DNA of 64,000 bases from Ruegeria_C sp040830705 (GTDB taxonomy: Bacteria; Pseudomonadota; Alphaproteobacteria; Rhodobacterales; Rhodobacteraceae), in the NCBI GenBank assembly GCA_040830705.1, contig JBFOME010000003.1, forward strand, positions 1 through 64,000, read 5' to 3'. The notes under the pieces were generated by a model. It saw nothing but the letters and a program-made list of their open reading frames with translations. It searched no databases and had not been told where the DNA came from. Below are positions 26,833 to 35,487 of this stretch, piece after piece (the first letter of the stretch is position 1; each line of letters starts with the position of its first letter). A program made the translations under genes and the position numbers.

Positions 26833-27485
26833 CTGGCTTTCCCGGATCTCCCAAACTCATCCGTGCTGGCCTGGTGCTGATCTCTCCCGAAACTGGTGCG
26901 GTGGAGCGTATCATCACGTTGCAATATGCGCCTGAGACGTTGTCGCGCCAGATCGAGGCACAGGCAACGGAAAGTCAAGCGGGCCGCGGCCAGCCACTTC
27001 GCCTGCGCGCGCCCGCGGTCGAGACCTTTACGCTTGAGGCGGCAATAGACGCAACCGATCAGCTGGAATTTCCTGATCAGAACCAGACCACGGTGGATCA
27101 CGGCATCTTTCCGGCGCTTTCCGCACTGGAAACGATGCTGCATCCCACCACGGCACAACTGAACCGGCAGAACACGCAGGCCGGTGCCGGGTCGTTCGAG
27201 ATCTCGCCTGCCGAAACACCGCTGGCACTATTTGTCTGGAGCGCAAGCCGCATCGTGCCGGTCACCATGACCTCGTTGCAGATCACCGAGGAGTTTTTCG
27301 ATCCTAATCTGAACCCGATCCGCGCCAAGCTGTCGCTGTCGCTGCGCAGCCTGTCGGTGGACGATTTGGGCTTTGGCCATCGCGGTTCAGGCCTCTTCAT
27401 GGCCTATCTGCAGGCCAAAGAGCAGCTTGCGGCAAAGGCTGCGGCGGGGTCGCTTGATGCGCTTGGCGCAGGAGGTGCGTTGTGA
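26829..27485 (+). CDS. eCIS baseplate/tube-adaptor protein (CIS tube domain, Afp7-like)
   Basis: 218 residues, start overlapping the previous stop. The opening AGLVLISPETGAVERIITLQ and YAPETLSRQIEAQ, followed by a beta-rich body (TFTLEAAIDATDQLEF) and LSVDDLGFGHRGSGLFMAYL, match the CIS tube/Afp7 N-terminal domain that links tube to hub. In Afp7 a LysM domain follows in the same chain. Here it is a separate next gene, so this appears to be a split version. Confidence 0.84.
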   Translation: MTGFPGSPKLIRAGLVLISPETGAVERIITLQYAPETLSRQIEAQATESQAGRGQPLRLRAPAVETFTLEAAIDATDQLEFPDQNQTTVDHGIFPALSALETMLHPTTAQLNRQNTQAGAGSFEISPAETPLALFVWSASRIVPVTMTSLQITEEFFDPNLNPIRAKLSLSLRSLSVDDLGFGHRGSGLFMAYLQAKEQLAAKAAAGSLDALGAGGAL

Positions 27486-27844
27486 AGAACCCTGTTCAGG
27501 CCATGCTTGAAGCCGGAATTGTCGAGGCGACAGATTTCCCGCCCGAAAGCCGGTATCATGGCATCCCAACCCACAGTTTCACGGCCCCCGATGGCCGCAT
27601 TGTGCCTTATCTGGCGCGCCGTTTCGCACCGCCTCCGGAAAACTTCGCCACCATCGGGTATCGCACCGTGGCCGAGGGCGACCGGCTGGACCGTATCGCT
27701 GCCGAAACGAACGGCAATCCACAGGGCTTCTGGCAGCTTTGCGACGCAAACCGCGCGCTCTGGCCTGACGAACTGGAAGGGACCGGTTTCTCGATCCGTT
27801 TGACCCTGCCTGAAGGCGTGCCCGGTCCCGAGGATGAAGGATGA
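27482..27844 (+). CDS. eCIS LysM-like baseplate protein
   Basis: 120 residues with a LysM-like core (GYRTVAEGDRLDRIAAETNG, then FWQLCDANRALWPDEL) and a short acidic end. LysM/gpX-like domains of this kind cap the tube-adaptor protein at the hub of contractile tails. The GTG start overlaps the previous gene by 4 nt and the stop overlaps the next by 4 nt, supporting a fixed stoichiometric role in the hub. Confidence 0.8.
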   Translation: MKNPVQAMLEAGIVEATDFPPESRYHGIPTHSFTAPDGRIVPYLARRFAPPPENFATIGYRTVAEGDRLDRIAAETNGNPQGFWQLCDANRALWPDELEGTGFSIRLTLPEGVPGPEDEG

Positions 27845-28971
27845 TCCAGGGTATCGACATATCCCTACTGGTTGGTCCCGGCGTGCCAGTTCCCGCCCCG
27901 CGCGAGGTGATTGAGGCTCTGGAAAACGTTCGGGTCGAGGAAAACGCAGGCGACACTCCGTCGGGGTTCGAACTGATGTTTTCGGTGGACAAGGATTCGC
28001 CGCTCAACACCCTGTTCCTTTTGTCGGGGGGCACGACGCTACCGATCTTGCGGGTGGCATTAGTAGCAACAATCAACGGGCAGGCGACGCCACTTATCAA
28101 TGGGGTCGTAACCCGAACCGATATTCGACCAGGCTCGGGCGGGGAACCCGCCCAATTGTCGGTCAAGGGCAAAGACCTTACGGCGGCGATGGATGTGATC
28201 GATTTCTCGGGTCTCATCCCATATCCAGCTATGCCGCCAGAGGCGCGCGTGGCGCTGATCCTGGCGAAGTATGCTTGGCTGGGCATCATTCCGCAGGTCA
28301 TTCCCAGCCTCGAAGGCCCACCGCTGCCCACCGAGGTGATCCCCCGCCATCAGGACACCGATCTGGACTATATCCGCCGCCTTGCGCAGGAGGCGGGATA
28401 TACGTTTTTCATGAAACCCGGACCCGCGCCGGCCACATCCTTTGCTTATTGGGGGCCCGATATTCGCATGGGCGACGTGCAGCCCGCGCTGACGATGGAC
28501 AGCGGCGCTGCGGATACCTGCGAAAGCCTGAGCTTCAGTTTCGACAAGGAACAGTCCGAAATCCCTATCGTCTACATCCACAACGCATTGACCAAAGCGC
28601 CCATTCCAATTCCGATCCCGGGCCAGATTCCGTTTCAGCCGCCGCTGGGTGCTGTGCCGCCCCTTCCGCCCAAGATCACCCGGTTACGCGACACCGCAAG
28701 GCTGAATCCGTTGCAGGCGCTGGCACGCGGATTTGCGCAGGCGGCGCAAAATTCGGATGCGGTGACGGGCACCGGATCGTTGGACGTGCTGCGTTATGGT
28801 CGGGTGCTGCGCGCGCGCGGATTGGTTGGCGTGCGCGGCGCAGGACGGGCTTTTGACGGCGTACATTATGTGCAGCAAGTCAGCCATGACCTGTCGCGCG
28901 GCAAATACAAGCAGAGCTTTACCCTCAAAAGGAGCGGGTTGCTGCCAGCCCGCGCATCGATACCTGCATGA
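27841..28971 (+). CDS. eCIS hub protein, gpD/VgrG N-terminal-like (Afp8-like, part 1)
   Basis: 376 residues. Sequences such as VTRTDIRPGSGGEPAQLSVK, KDLTAAMDVIDFSG and HQDTDLDYIRRLAQEAGYTF are those of the phage late-control gpD / VgrG gp27-like domain that forms the trimeric hub at the end of the tube. It lacks the OB-fold and spike, which are encoded by the next gene. In Afp8 and PVC8 the two are fused, so the hub is split here, as in gpD plus gpV of P2-like phages. It contains a Pro/Ile-rich linker (APIPIPIPGQIPFQPP). Confidence 0.87.
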   Translation: MIQGIDISLLVGPGVPVPAPREVIEALENVRVEENAGDTPSGFELMFSVDKDSPLNTLFLLSGGTTLPILRVALVATINGQATPLINGVVTRTDIRPGSGGEPAQLSVKGKDLTAAMDVIDFSGLIPYPAMPPEARVALILAKYAWLGIIPQVIPSLEGPPLPTEVIPRHQDTDLDYIRRLAQEAGYTFFMKPGPAPATSFAYWGPDIRMGDVQPALTMDSGAADTCESLSFSFDKEQSEIPIVYIHNALTKAPIPIPIPGQIPFQPPLGAVPPLPPKITRLRDTARLNPLQALARGFAQAAQNSDAVTGTGSLDVLRYGRVLRARGLVGVRGAGRAFDGVHYVQQVSHDLSRGKYKQSFTLKRSGLLPARASIPA

Positions 28972-29477
28972 CCGAGCGCTATTTGGGAAAGTATCGCGGC
29001 ACGGTGGTCAACAATGTTGATCCGATGCTGACCGGGCGCATTCAGGCCATCGTGCCGGATGTAAGTCAAGTAGCGCTGACCTCGTGGTGCATGCCCTGTT
29101 TCCCGGTGGCGGGAACGCAGACCGGATCGCTGGGTGTACCCCCCATCGGCGCCGGTGTCTGGGTCGAGTTCGAGAGGGGCGATCCCGACTATCCGATCTG
29201 GACGGGCTGTTTCTATGGCTCGGCTGCCGAAGTTCCGGCCCTGCACCAATTGACTCCGCCGGGTGTCAGTGCGGTCACGATCCAGACGCTTTTGCAGAAC
29301 GGCATCACCGTAACCGACCTGCCGGGGCCAACCGGGGGGATCGTGCTGAAAACGGCCGCTGGCGCATCGCTGATCGTCAATGATACCGGCATCTACATCC
29401 AGAATGGACGCGGTGCGTCCATCGTTATGACCGGCCCAACCGTGACTGTGAACAACGGCGCGCTGACGGTGATTTAG
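28968..29477 (+). CDS. eCIS central spike protein (gpV / VgrG OB-fold, Afp8-like part 2)
   Basis: 169 residues. Residues about 5-90 are the gp5-type OB fold (GKYRGTVVNNVDPMLTGRIQ, then VGAGVWVEFERGD-like PPIGAGVWVEFERGDPDYPI and WTGCFYGSAAEV). The C-terminal 60 residues (TGGIVLKTAAGASLIVNDTG) look like the start of a trimeric beta-helical needle. It sits on the gpD-like hub and carries the PAAR tip encoded next. Confidence 0.88.
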   Translation: MTERYLGKYRGTVVNNVDPMLTGRIQAIVPDVSQVALTSWCMPCFPVAGTQTGSLGVPPIGAGVWVEFERGDPDYPIWTGCFYGSAAEVPALHQLTPPGVSAVTIQTLLQNGITVTDLPGPTGGIVLKTAAGASLIVNDTGIYIQNGRGASIVMTGPTVTVNNGALTVI

Positions 29478-29489
29478 GGAGGAGCAAAG

Positions 29490-29810
29490 ATGAGCGGACC
29501 CATTTTGCATCTTGGCGCAACCGTGACCTGCTCGCACGGCGGTCAAGCCCTGCCAGTTGCACCCTCGGCGCGGGTGTTGGTCAACGGTCAGCCTTCGGTG
29601 GCGCAGACTTCGCCTTGGACGGTGGCGGGCTGCGCCTTTGTACCCATTGGTGGCAACGGCCCCTGCGTCAGCGCAAATTATGTCGTCGGAGCGACACGGG
29701 TGCTGATCGACGGTGCGCCTGCCGTGCTGATGTCGTCTACCTCCATCTGCGCCCCCACCGGCACACCGCTGATCCCTGTGCAGGCGCAGACGCGGGTGAT
29801 CGGGACATGA
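29490..29810 (+). CDS. eCIS PAAR-like spike tip
   Basis: 106 residues with the beta-hairpin spacing of PAAR/DUF4280-type tips: GPILHLGATVTCSHGGQALP at the start, VNGQPSVAQTSPWTVAGC in the middle and a final repeat of the same pattern. Cys and His residues (TCSHGG, GC, PC, IC) could bind the structural metal of the tip. Located immediately after the spike gene, with a GGAGG ribosome site. Confidence 0.82.
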   Translation: MSGPILHLGATVTCSHGGQALPVAPSARVLVNGQPSVAQTSPWTVAGCAFVPIGGNGPCVSANYVVGATRVLIDGAPAVLMSSTSICAPTGTPLIPVQAQTRVIGT

Positions 29811-29813
29811 GCC

Positions 29814-30176
29814 ATGCAGGTTGATTTTCCATATCATTTCGATGGCCGCGACCGGACGGCGGAAACCACCGAAGCCGACCATATTCGTGACCTGATCGAA
29901 CAGATCTTGTTCACCAATCCGGGCGAGCGGGTGAACCGCCCCGATTTTGGTGCGGGTATTGCTCAGCTGCTATTTGCACCTGTTAGCGCCGAGCAAGCGG
30001 CAACGACCGAATTCATGATCCGGGGCGCGTTACAACAGTATCTGGGCCGCAGGATCGAGGTGCAGGAGGTCTCGGCTGAGGCCCATGACGCCACGATCAC
30101 AATCACCATCGTCTATCGCATATTATCGACCGGGGCGGCGGATCAGGCGAGCTTTACCTTGGGAGGTGGTGCATGA
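29814..30176 (+). CDS. eCIS baseplate wedge protein, gp25/GPW family (Afp9-like)
   Basis: 120 residues with the gp25 signature IEQILFTNPGERVNRPDFGA followed by GIAQLLFAP. gp25-like proteins connect the wedge to the first sheath ring. The gene follows the PAAR gene by only 3 nt, and the next J-type gene overlaps its stop by 4 nt. Confidence 0.9.
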   Translation: MQVDFPYHFDGRDRTAETTEADHIRDLIEQILFTNPGERVNRPDFGAGIAQLLFAPVSAEQAATTEFMIRGALQQYLGRRIEVQEVSAEAHDATITITIVYRILSTGAADQASFTLGGGA

Positions 30177-32695
30177 TCTATCATTGCTGTGATCCGCGGC
30201 GCCGAGAGCGCGTGCTGCAAGCCATCGCAGGTGGCATGGCCATCAACGGTATCGACTTTCTCGAAGTGCTAGACCGCGAGGCCCCTGCCGACACGCCTGC
30301 ACAACGCACCCTGCTATTGCGCTTTCTTGATACCGCGCCTGCGCTGACATTAGAGAATTTTGAGCTGACTGGCGGCGAGCGGATCACCGATATTGCGCTG
30401 GAATGGGTCACACGTGCAGATGTGCCGGATGTAGCCTTGGCAGAGCCCGGCTTGGTGGCTTGGCTGGCTACCTTGCCTGACCCCGAACAGGTGCTGGTCT
30501 TACGCACGCTTTCTTCGGGTGACTTCGCCAGCTATACCTTGCGTCTGGTTGCAAGTCCGGGCGATCTGTCACCACCTGCTGGCATCGACCGGATCCTGTC
30601 CGAGGTCGCCTTCTCGTTCAAGGTTGAATGCCCTACCGATTTCGACTGCGCGCCTAAGGTCATCTGCCCTGAGGAGCCGCCTGAGCAGCCCGCGCTCAGC
30701 TATCTGGCGAAGGACTACCAAAGTTTCCGCCGCTTGATGCTAGGTCGGATGGCGCAGATCATGCCCGACTGGCGCGAGCGCAACCCCGCCGATCTGGGCA
30801 TCACATTGGTCGAGGCGCTGGCCTACACCGCTGACCGCTTGTCATATGCTCAGGATGCCGTCGCGACTGAGGCCTATCTGGCCACCGCTCGCCGCCGTTC
30901 GTCTGTCCGGCGCCATGTGCGTTTGGTGGACTACCGGATGCATGATGGGGCCAATGCGCGGGTCTGGGTGCATTTCGATACGGATGACGATGTGAGCCTG
31001 CCCGCGCAGACGCGCATCCTGACGCGGCTGATCGGGTTCGATCCCGTGATCGCGCCTGCAAGCGATACAGAACGCGACGCGCTGAACCTTACGCCGCTGG
31101 TCTTCGAGACGCTGCACGAACAGGATTTGTTCGAGGCACACAATGCGATGGATTTCTATGAATGGTCTGACGTTGAATGCTGTTTGCCCAAAGGCGCGAC
31201 ACGCGCGACGCTTGCAGGGGATTTCGGCAACCTTGTGCCGGGAAACGTGCTGATTTTTGAAGAGAGGCTGGGTCCGCGTACCGGGCGCACCGCCGACGCC
31301 GACCCGGCCCATCGTCACGCAGTGCGGCTGACGGCGGTGCAGGCGGGGCTGCAGGACGACCTGGAAAACCAATCCATCACCGAGATCCGCTGGGCCGAGG
31401 AGGATGCGTTGCCCTTCCCAGTCTGCATCTCCTCCGAACTCGACGAGGCGGTGGGCGGTGGGCTTGAGCGGCGTGTGTCGCATGTGCTGGGCAATATGGT
31501 ATTGGCCGATCACGGCCTGACGATCGAAGATGAGGATCTTGGCGTTGTGCCCGCCCCACATCTGCAACTGGTGGCTGATCCCGCGCACGATCCCTGTGAC
31601 CGGTCTGAGCCACGCACGGTCCCGCCGCGCTATCGCCCAAGGTTGGCTGAAGGACCGGTGTCGCAGATCGCGCCATTTGATATGGACGCACCATCCGCCT
31701 TTGCCGCAACCGACTTGCCGCCTGCTGCGCGGCGGCCCAAGGTTGATTTGCTATCAGGTGTCGCCCCGGCCACCGAGGATTGGCAGGCGCAGCCCGATCT
31801 ACTGCAATCGCTACCCGAACAGACCCATTTCGTCGTTGAGACCGAGGCCGATGGCTCGGCTTTCCTTCGCTTTGGCGACGACCAGAATGGCCGCCGCCCC
31901 GCAGCGGGCACGCCGTTCACTGCCGCGTATCGTGTTGGCAACGGGCGTGCTGGCAATGTGGGGGCCGACGCATTGAGCCATGCGATCACCGGTGTCAGCC
32001 AGATCACCGCCCTGCGCAATCCGATCCCGGCCACGGGCGGGGTGAACCCTGAAACGATGGAAGAGGCGCGGCAGGCCGCACCCTATGCCTATCGTCGTCA
32101 GGAACGCGCCGTCACGCCGGAGGACTATGCGCAGATGGCGCTGCGTCATCGGGACGTGCAACGTGCCGTTGCCACTTTCCGTTGGAATGGGCACGGACAT
32201 ACGGTCTTTGTCACGGTGGACCGGTTCGGAAATCGACCAATCACGCCGGAATTCGAGGCGGAGCTGCGGGAGGAACTCAACGCGGTCCGTATGGCTGGCT
32301 ATGACCTTGAAGTCGACGGGCCGCGTTTCATCGCGCTTGAACTTGGGCTGTTCATCTGCGCCCACCCGGATCATTTCCGTGCGCAAGTACGGCAGGCGGT
32401 GCTGCAGGCGCTGTCGGCGACCCGCAACCCCGATGGCTCAATCGGGTTTTTCCATCCGGACAATTTCACTTTTGGTACGCCAGTTTACCTTTCTGCGATC
32501 TATGCGCATGTGATGAAGGTCGAAGGCGTTGCGTCAGTCCGGGCGCTGCATTTCCGCCGGCGCGGATCCACCAGCACGGTTGCCCTTGACGATGGTGAGT
32601 TGACATTCGGTCGGCTGGAGATTGCGCAGCTCGAGAATGATCCGAACTTTCCCGAGCGTGGCGCGCTGGACATCAATATGGGAGGCGGGAAATGA
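30173..32695 (+). CDS. eCIS baseplate J-like wedge protein (Afp11-like)
   Basis: 840 residues, GpJ/gp6-type baseplate assembly protein. The N-terminal YHCCDPRRRERVLQAIAGG and the central SYLAKDYQSFRRLMLGRMAQ, ADLGITLVEALAYTADRLSY and YRRQERAVTPEDYAQMALRH are typical of the large eCIS wedge subunits. These form the bulk of the baseplate ring and trigger sheath contraction. A second, more divergent J-like gene overlaps its stop. Length agrees with Afp11 homologues. Confidence 0.88.
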   Translation: MIYHCCDPRRRERVLQAIAGGMAINGIDFLEVLDREAPADTPAQRTLLLRFLDTAPALTLENFELTGGERITDIALEWVTRADVPDVALAEPGLVAWLATLPDPEQVLVLRTLSSGDFASYTLRLVASPGDLSPPAGIDRILSEVAFSFKVECPTDFDCAPKVICPEEPPEQPALSYLAKDYQSFRRLMLGRMAQIMPDWRERNPADLGITLVEALAYTADRLSYAQDAVATEAYLATARRRSSVRRHVRLVDYRMHDGANARVWVHFDTDDDVSLPAQTRILTRLIGFDPVIAPASDTERDALNLTPLVFETLHEQDLFEAHNAMDFYEWSDVECCLPKGATRATLAGDFGNLVPGNVLIFEERLGPRTGRTADADPAHRHAVRLTAVQAGLQDDLENQSITEIRWAEEDALPFPVCISSELDEAVGGGLERRVSHVLGNMVLADHGLTIEDEDLGVVPAPHLQLVADPAHDPCDRSEPRTVPPRYRPRLAEGPVSQIAPFDMDAPSAFAATDLPPAARRPKVDLLSGVAPATEDWQAQPDLLQSLPEQTHFVVETEADGSAFLRFGDDQNGRRPAAGTPFTAAYRVGNGRAGNVGADALSHAITGVSQITALRNPIPATGGVNPETMEEARQAAPYAYRRQERAVTPEDYAQMALRHRDVQRAVATFRWNGHGHTVFVTVDRFGNRPITPEFEAELREELNAVRMAGYDLEVDGPRFIALELGLFICAHPDHFRAQVRQAVLQALSATRNPDGSIGFFHPDNFTFGTPVYLSAIYAHVMKVEGVASVRALHFRRRGSTSTVALDDGELTFGRLEIAQLENDPNFPERGALDINMGGGK

Positions 32696-35487
32696 GCGAC
32701 GGCCCAATTCGCATTGGCCATCCCGACGAAGGGAACAGCGCCGATCTCTGCGGTTGCTGTGAAGGCACGGCGTTAAGCACGATCCGCGATACGGCCAATC
32801 GACCCAACCTGTCGGCCATCGCATTTCGCGCCGGTGATCATGCGCTGTTCAAGGCGTCAATGCTCACCGGATTGGCCTCGGCCGCCTATCCGGCACTGGC
32901 AAGGCTGCGTACGCGTGATGACTACGATTTCTCGATTGCGCTGATCGACGCTTGGGCGGCGGCCTGCGATGTGCTGACCTTCTATCAGGAACGTCTGGCC
33001 AACGAATCCTACATGGGCACCGCTACCGAGCGCTTGTCGATTGGCGAACTGGGACGGTTGATCGGTTATCGCCTTCATCCCGGTGCCGCCGCCGAAACCG
33101 ATCTGGTGATCCTGATGGAAGACCCACCGGGTGCCGAGCCGGATGTGGCCGAATTGCAGGTGCCCGAAGGTACACGTGTGCAATCCCAACCCGGCCCGGA
33201 GGAAGAGGCGCAGGTATTCGAGACCATCGAACCGCTGGAAACGAGAGTGATCTGGAATGCCCTACGTCCGCGTCTGACCCGCGATGAGCTACCCGGAAAC
33301 GGCGATACAGAGGCGTGGTTGGAGGGTCTGCCAAACCTGCAGGTCGGCGATGCCATTGTATTCATCGACCGCGAGCGGTGGGATGAGTCATTCAGTGGGT
33401 TCGACAGGACCTCCAACAACTGGAACTTCCGACACATCACCTCGGTCGAGCCAGCGCAGGACGGTGCGCGCACGCGGATCACATGGTCTGTTGGCCTGAG
33501 TAATCTAGGGCCGTCCGGCGGTGGGGGTGAGCCGCCTTTGCAGCTGTACCATCTGCCCGAGCGCGCCAATTTTTTTGGCTTCAACGCGCCCCACCCGGTG
33601 GTTCTGACGGCGCGGCAGCGCTCGGGCTTCGGTTTTGGTGGAACGCCAGCCAGCGACCCGCCGTCGCCGATCAGCGGCACTGCTGATGATTTCGGTGACT
33701 GGGTGTTTGTCTTTGATGACCCGAGACGCATCCATCTGGACAATGTTTATAAGGGCTTCGTAGACGAGAGCTGGATTGTGATCCGCCGCCCGTTCGGCGC
33801 GCGCCAGCTCTACCGCATTGACGATGCGCGGGGCGACTCTTTGGCGCGATATGCGATCAGCGGCAAGACCTCGCGGTTGACACTGGATACTGATCATCGG
33901 ATCGGCCTGTTTGATGGCAGCCAATATCGCGGCAGCGCGATCTTTGGTAGCAGTGTGGCGCTGGGTTTTGCCGATGTGCCGGAAACCGCATGGGTTGCGG
34001 GTGACCAGATCGAGCTGAACATGCGCGCGGACGGCCTTCCGGATGGACGCCGCCTGATTTTCCGCGGCAAGCGGGCGCATCTGGAGTATCGGGGCCAGAT
34101 CGGCACATTACAACATGACGACGGTGCCGTGCGGACATTGATCCGGGGCCAGATCGTGACTTTGATGGCCGAGCCGGAGGTTTTCGGCGCAAGCATTCTT
34201 TACCGTGTTCAGGACGAAACGGGGTTCGAAGGGACCGCGACCGAGCCAGCGAACCGGTTCCGTTACGCCCCACCGCCCGAAGGTGCCGAGGAGATCGCAG
34301 TTCCAGCGGTGCTGGATCAGGTTTTGGCCATTGGCACCAACACCTCACGGTTGGAGTTGACAGAACCCTTGGGGGCAGCTTTTGACCGGGCAGGCCTGAC
34401 CATCCATGCCAATGTTGCCCGAGCTGCCCATGGTGAAGGCGTGACTGAGATACTGGGTCATGGCGACCCGTCTGTGCCGTTCCAGAAATTCCTGCCGAAA
34501 CAAGCCCCCGTGACCCATCGCCTCGCACCCACCGAAAGCGGGGTGGAAAGCACGCTGAGCCTGCGGATCGATGGCGTGGAATGGCAGGAGGTGCCCGATC
34601 TTTACGAGCGCGGCGCAACGGCACGGGTCTACAAGACCGCGCTGACGGACGAGGGTGAAACGCTTGTCGAGTTCGGCGATGGTATCTCGGGTGCGCGACC
34701 ACCTGCGGGCCGCGACAACATCGTTGCGGATCATTCGCGCGGGCTGGGCGCGGCGGGTAACCTGCGGGCCGGGCAGCTCAAGCTGCCGTTGGACCGCCCG
34801 CTGGGTCTCAAGGACGTGAACAACCCGCTGCCTGCTACAGGCGGGGCAGATGCCGAGGCGCAGCAGGATGCACGCCGCAACGCGCCAATCTATACGCTGA
34901 CTTTGGGCCGTGTTGTCTCGTTGACCGACTACCGTGATTTTGCATTGGGATATCCCGGTATCGCAAAAGCTGAGGCGCGTTGGGTCTGGCAGGGTCAGAC
35001 GCGGCGCATCGTGGTCACGGTCGCCGGCGATGACGGTGCCGAGGTCCCGCCCGGCAGCAACACCCATGACAACCTGTTGCAAGCCTTCCGCCGTTTGGGT
35101 GATCCATTGGTGGGCGTCGACCTGTTGTCTTATCAGCCTGCTACTTTCCGGCTGGGTCTGCGGGTGGCCGTCAATACGGCTTACGAACCCGAAACAGTGC
35201 TGGCCGCGCTTGAGGCGCATCTGCGGCAGGCGTTTTCCTTCGCGAAGCGTGATCTGGCCGCGCTGCTGACCTTGTCAGAGGTCGCCGCCGCCGCGCATGA
35301 GGTAGCGGGGGTTGATGCGGTGGATATCGACCGCCTGTCGCGCAGCACGCCGCCGCAAATAGCGGCGATCGCCCATGCGCGGTTGATCTCGCGCCCCGGG
35401 CGGCAGGGTGCGGATGGCACGTTGCTGCCGGCCGAGATCCTGACGCTGCATCCCGGTGCGTTGGCCAAGCTTGAGGTGATGTCATGA
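32692..35487 (+). CDS. eCIS baseplate J-like wedge protein, second copy (Afp12-like)
   Basis: 931 residues. It has the early CDVLTFYQERLANESYMGTA and later YTLTLGRVVSLTDYRDFALG plus a gp6/J core, and reads as a paralogue of the preceding gene with a long inserted beta-rich section (about residues 190-560). Two J-like wedge proteins in tandem are the norm in Afp/PVC-type systems. Coupled by 4-nt overlaps on both sides. Start and length fit the family. Confidence 0.87.
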   Translation: MSDGPIRIGHPDEGNSADLCGCCEGTALSTIRDTANRPNLSAIAFRAGDHALFKASMLTGLASAAYPALARLRTRDDYDFSIALIDAWAAACDVLTFYQERLANESYMGTATERLSIGELGRLIGYRLHPGAAAETDLVILMEDPPGAEPDVAELQVPEGTRVQSQPGPEEEAQVFETIEPLETRVIWNALRPRLTRDELPGNGDTEAWLEGLPNLQVGDAIVFIDRERWDESFSGFDRTSNNWNFRHITSVEPAQDGARTRITWSVGLSNLGPSGGGGEPPLQLYHLPERANFFGFNAPHPVVLTARQRSGFGFGGTPASDPPSPISGTADDFGDWVFVFDDPRRIHLDNVYKGFVDESWIVIRRPFGARQLYRIDDARGDSLARYAISGKTSRLTLDTDHRIGLFDGSQYRGSAIFGSSVALGFADVPETAWVAGDQIELNMRADGLPDGRRLIFRGKRAHLEYRGQIGTLQHDDGAVRTLIRGQIVTLMAEPEVFGASILYRVQDETGFEGTATEPANRFRYAPPPEGAEEIAVPAVLDQVLAIGTNTSRLELTEPLGAAFDRAGLTIHANVARAAHGEGVTEILGHGDPSVPFQKFLPKQAPVTHRLAPTESGVESTLSLRIDGVEWQEVPDLYERGATARVYKTALTDEGETLVEFGDGISGARPPAGRDNIVADHSRGLGAAGNLRAGQLKLPLDRPLGLKDVNNPLPATGGADAEAQQDARRNAPIYTLTLGRVVSLTDYRDFALGYPGIAKAEARWVWQGQTRRIVVTVAGDDGAEVPPGSNTHDNLLQAFRRLGDPLVGVDLLSYQPATFRLGLRVAVNTAYEPETVLAALEAHLRQAFSFAKRDLAALLTLSEVAAAAHEVAGVDAVDIDRLSRSTPPQIAAIAHARLISRPGRQGADGTLLPAEILTLHPGALAKLEVMS

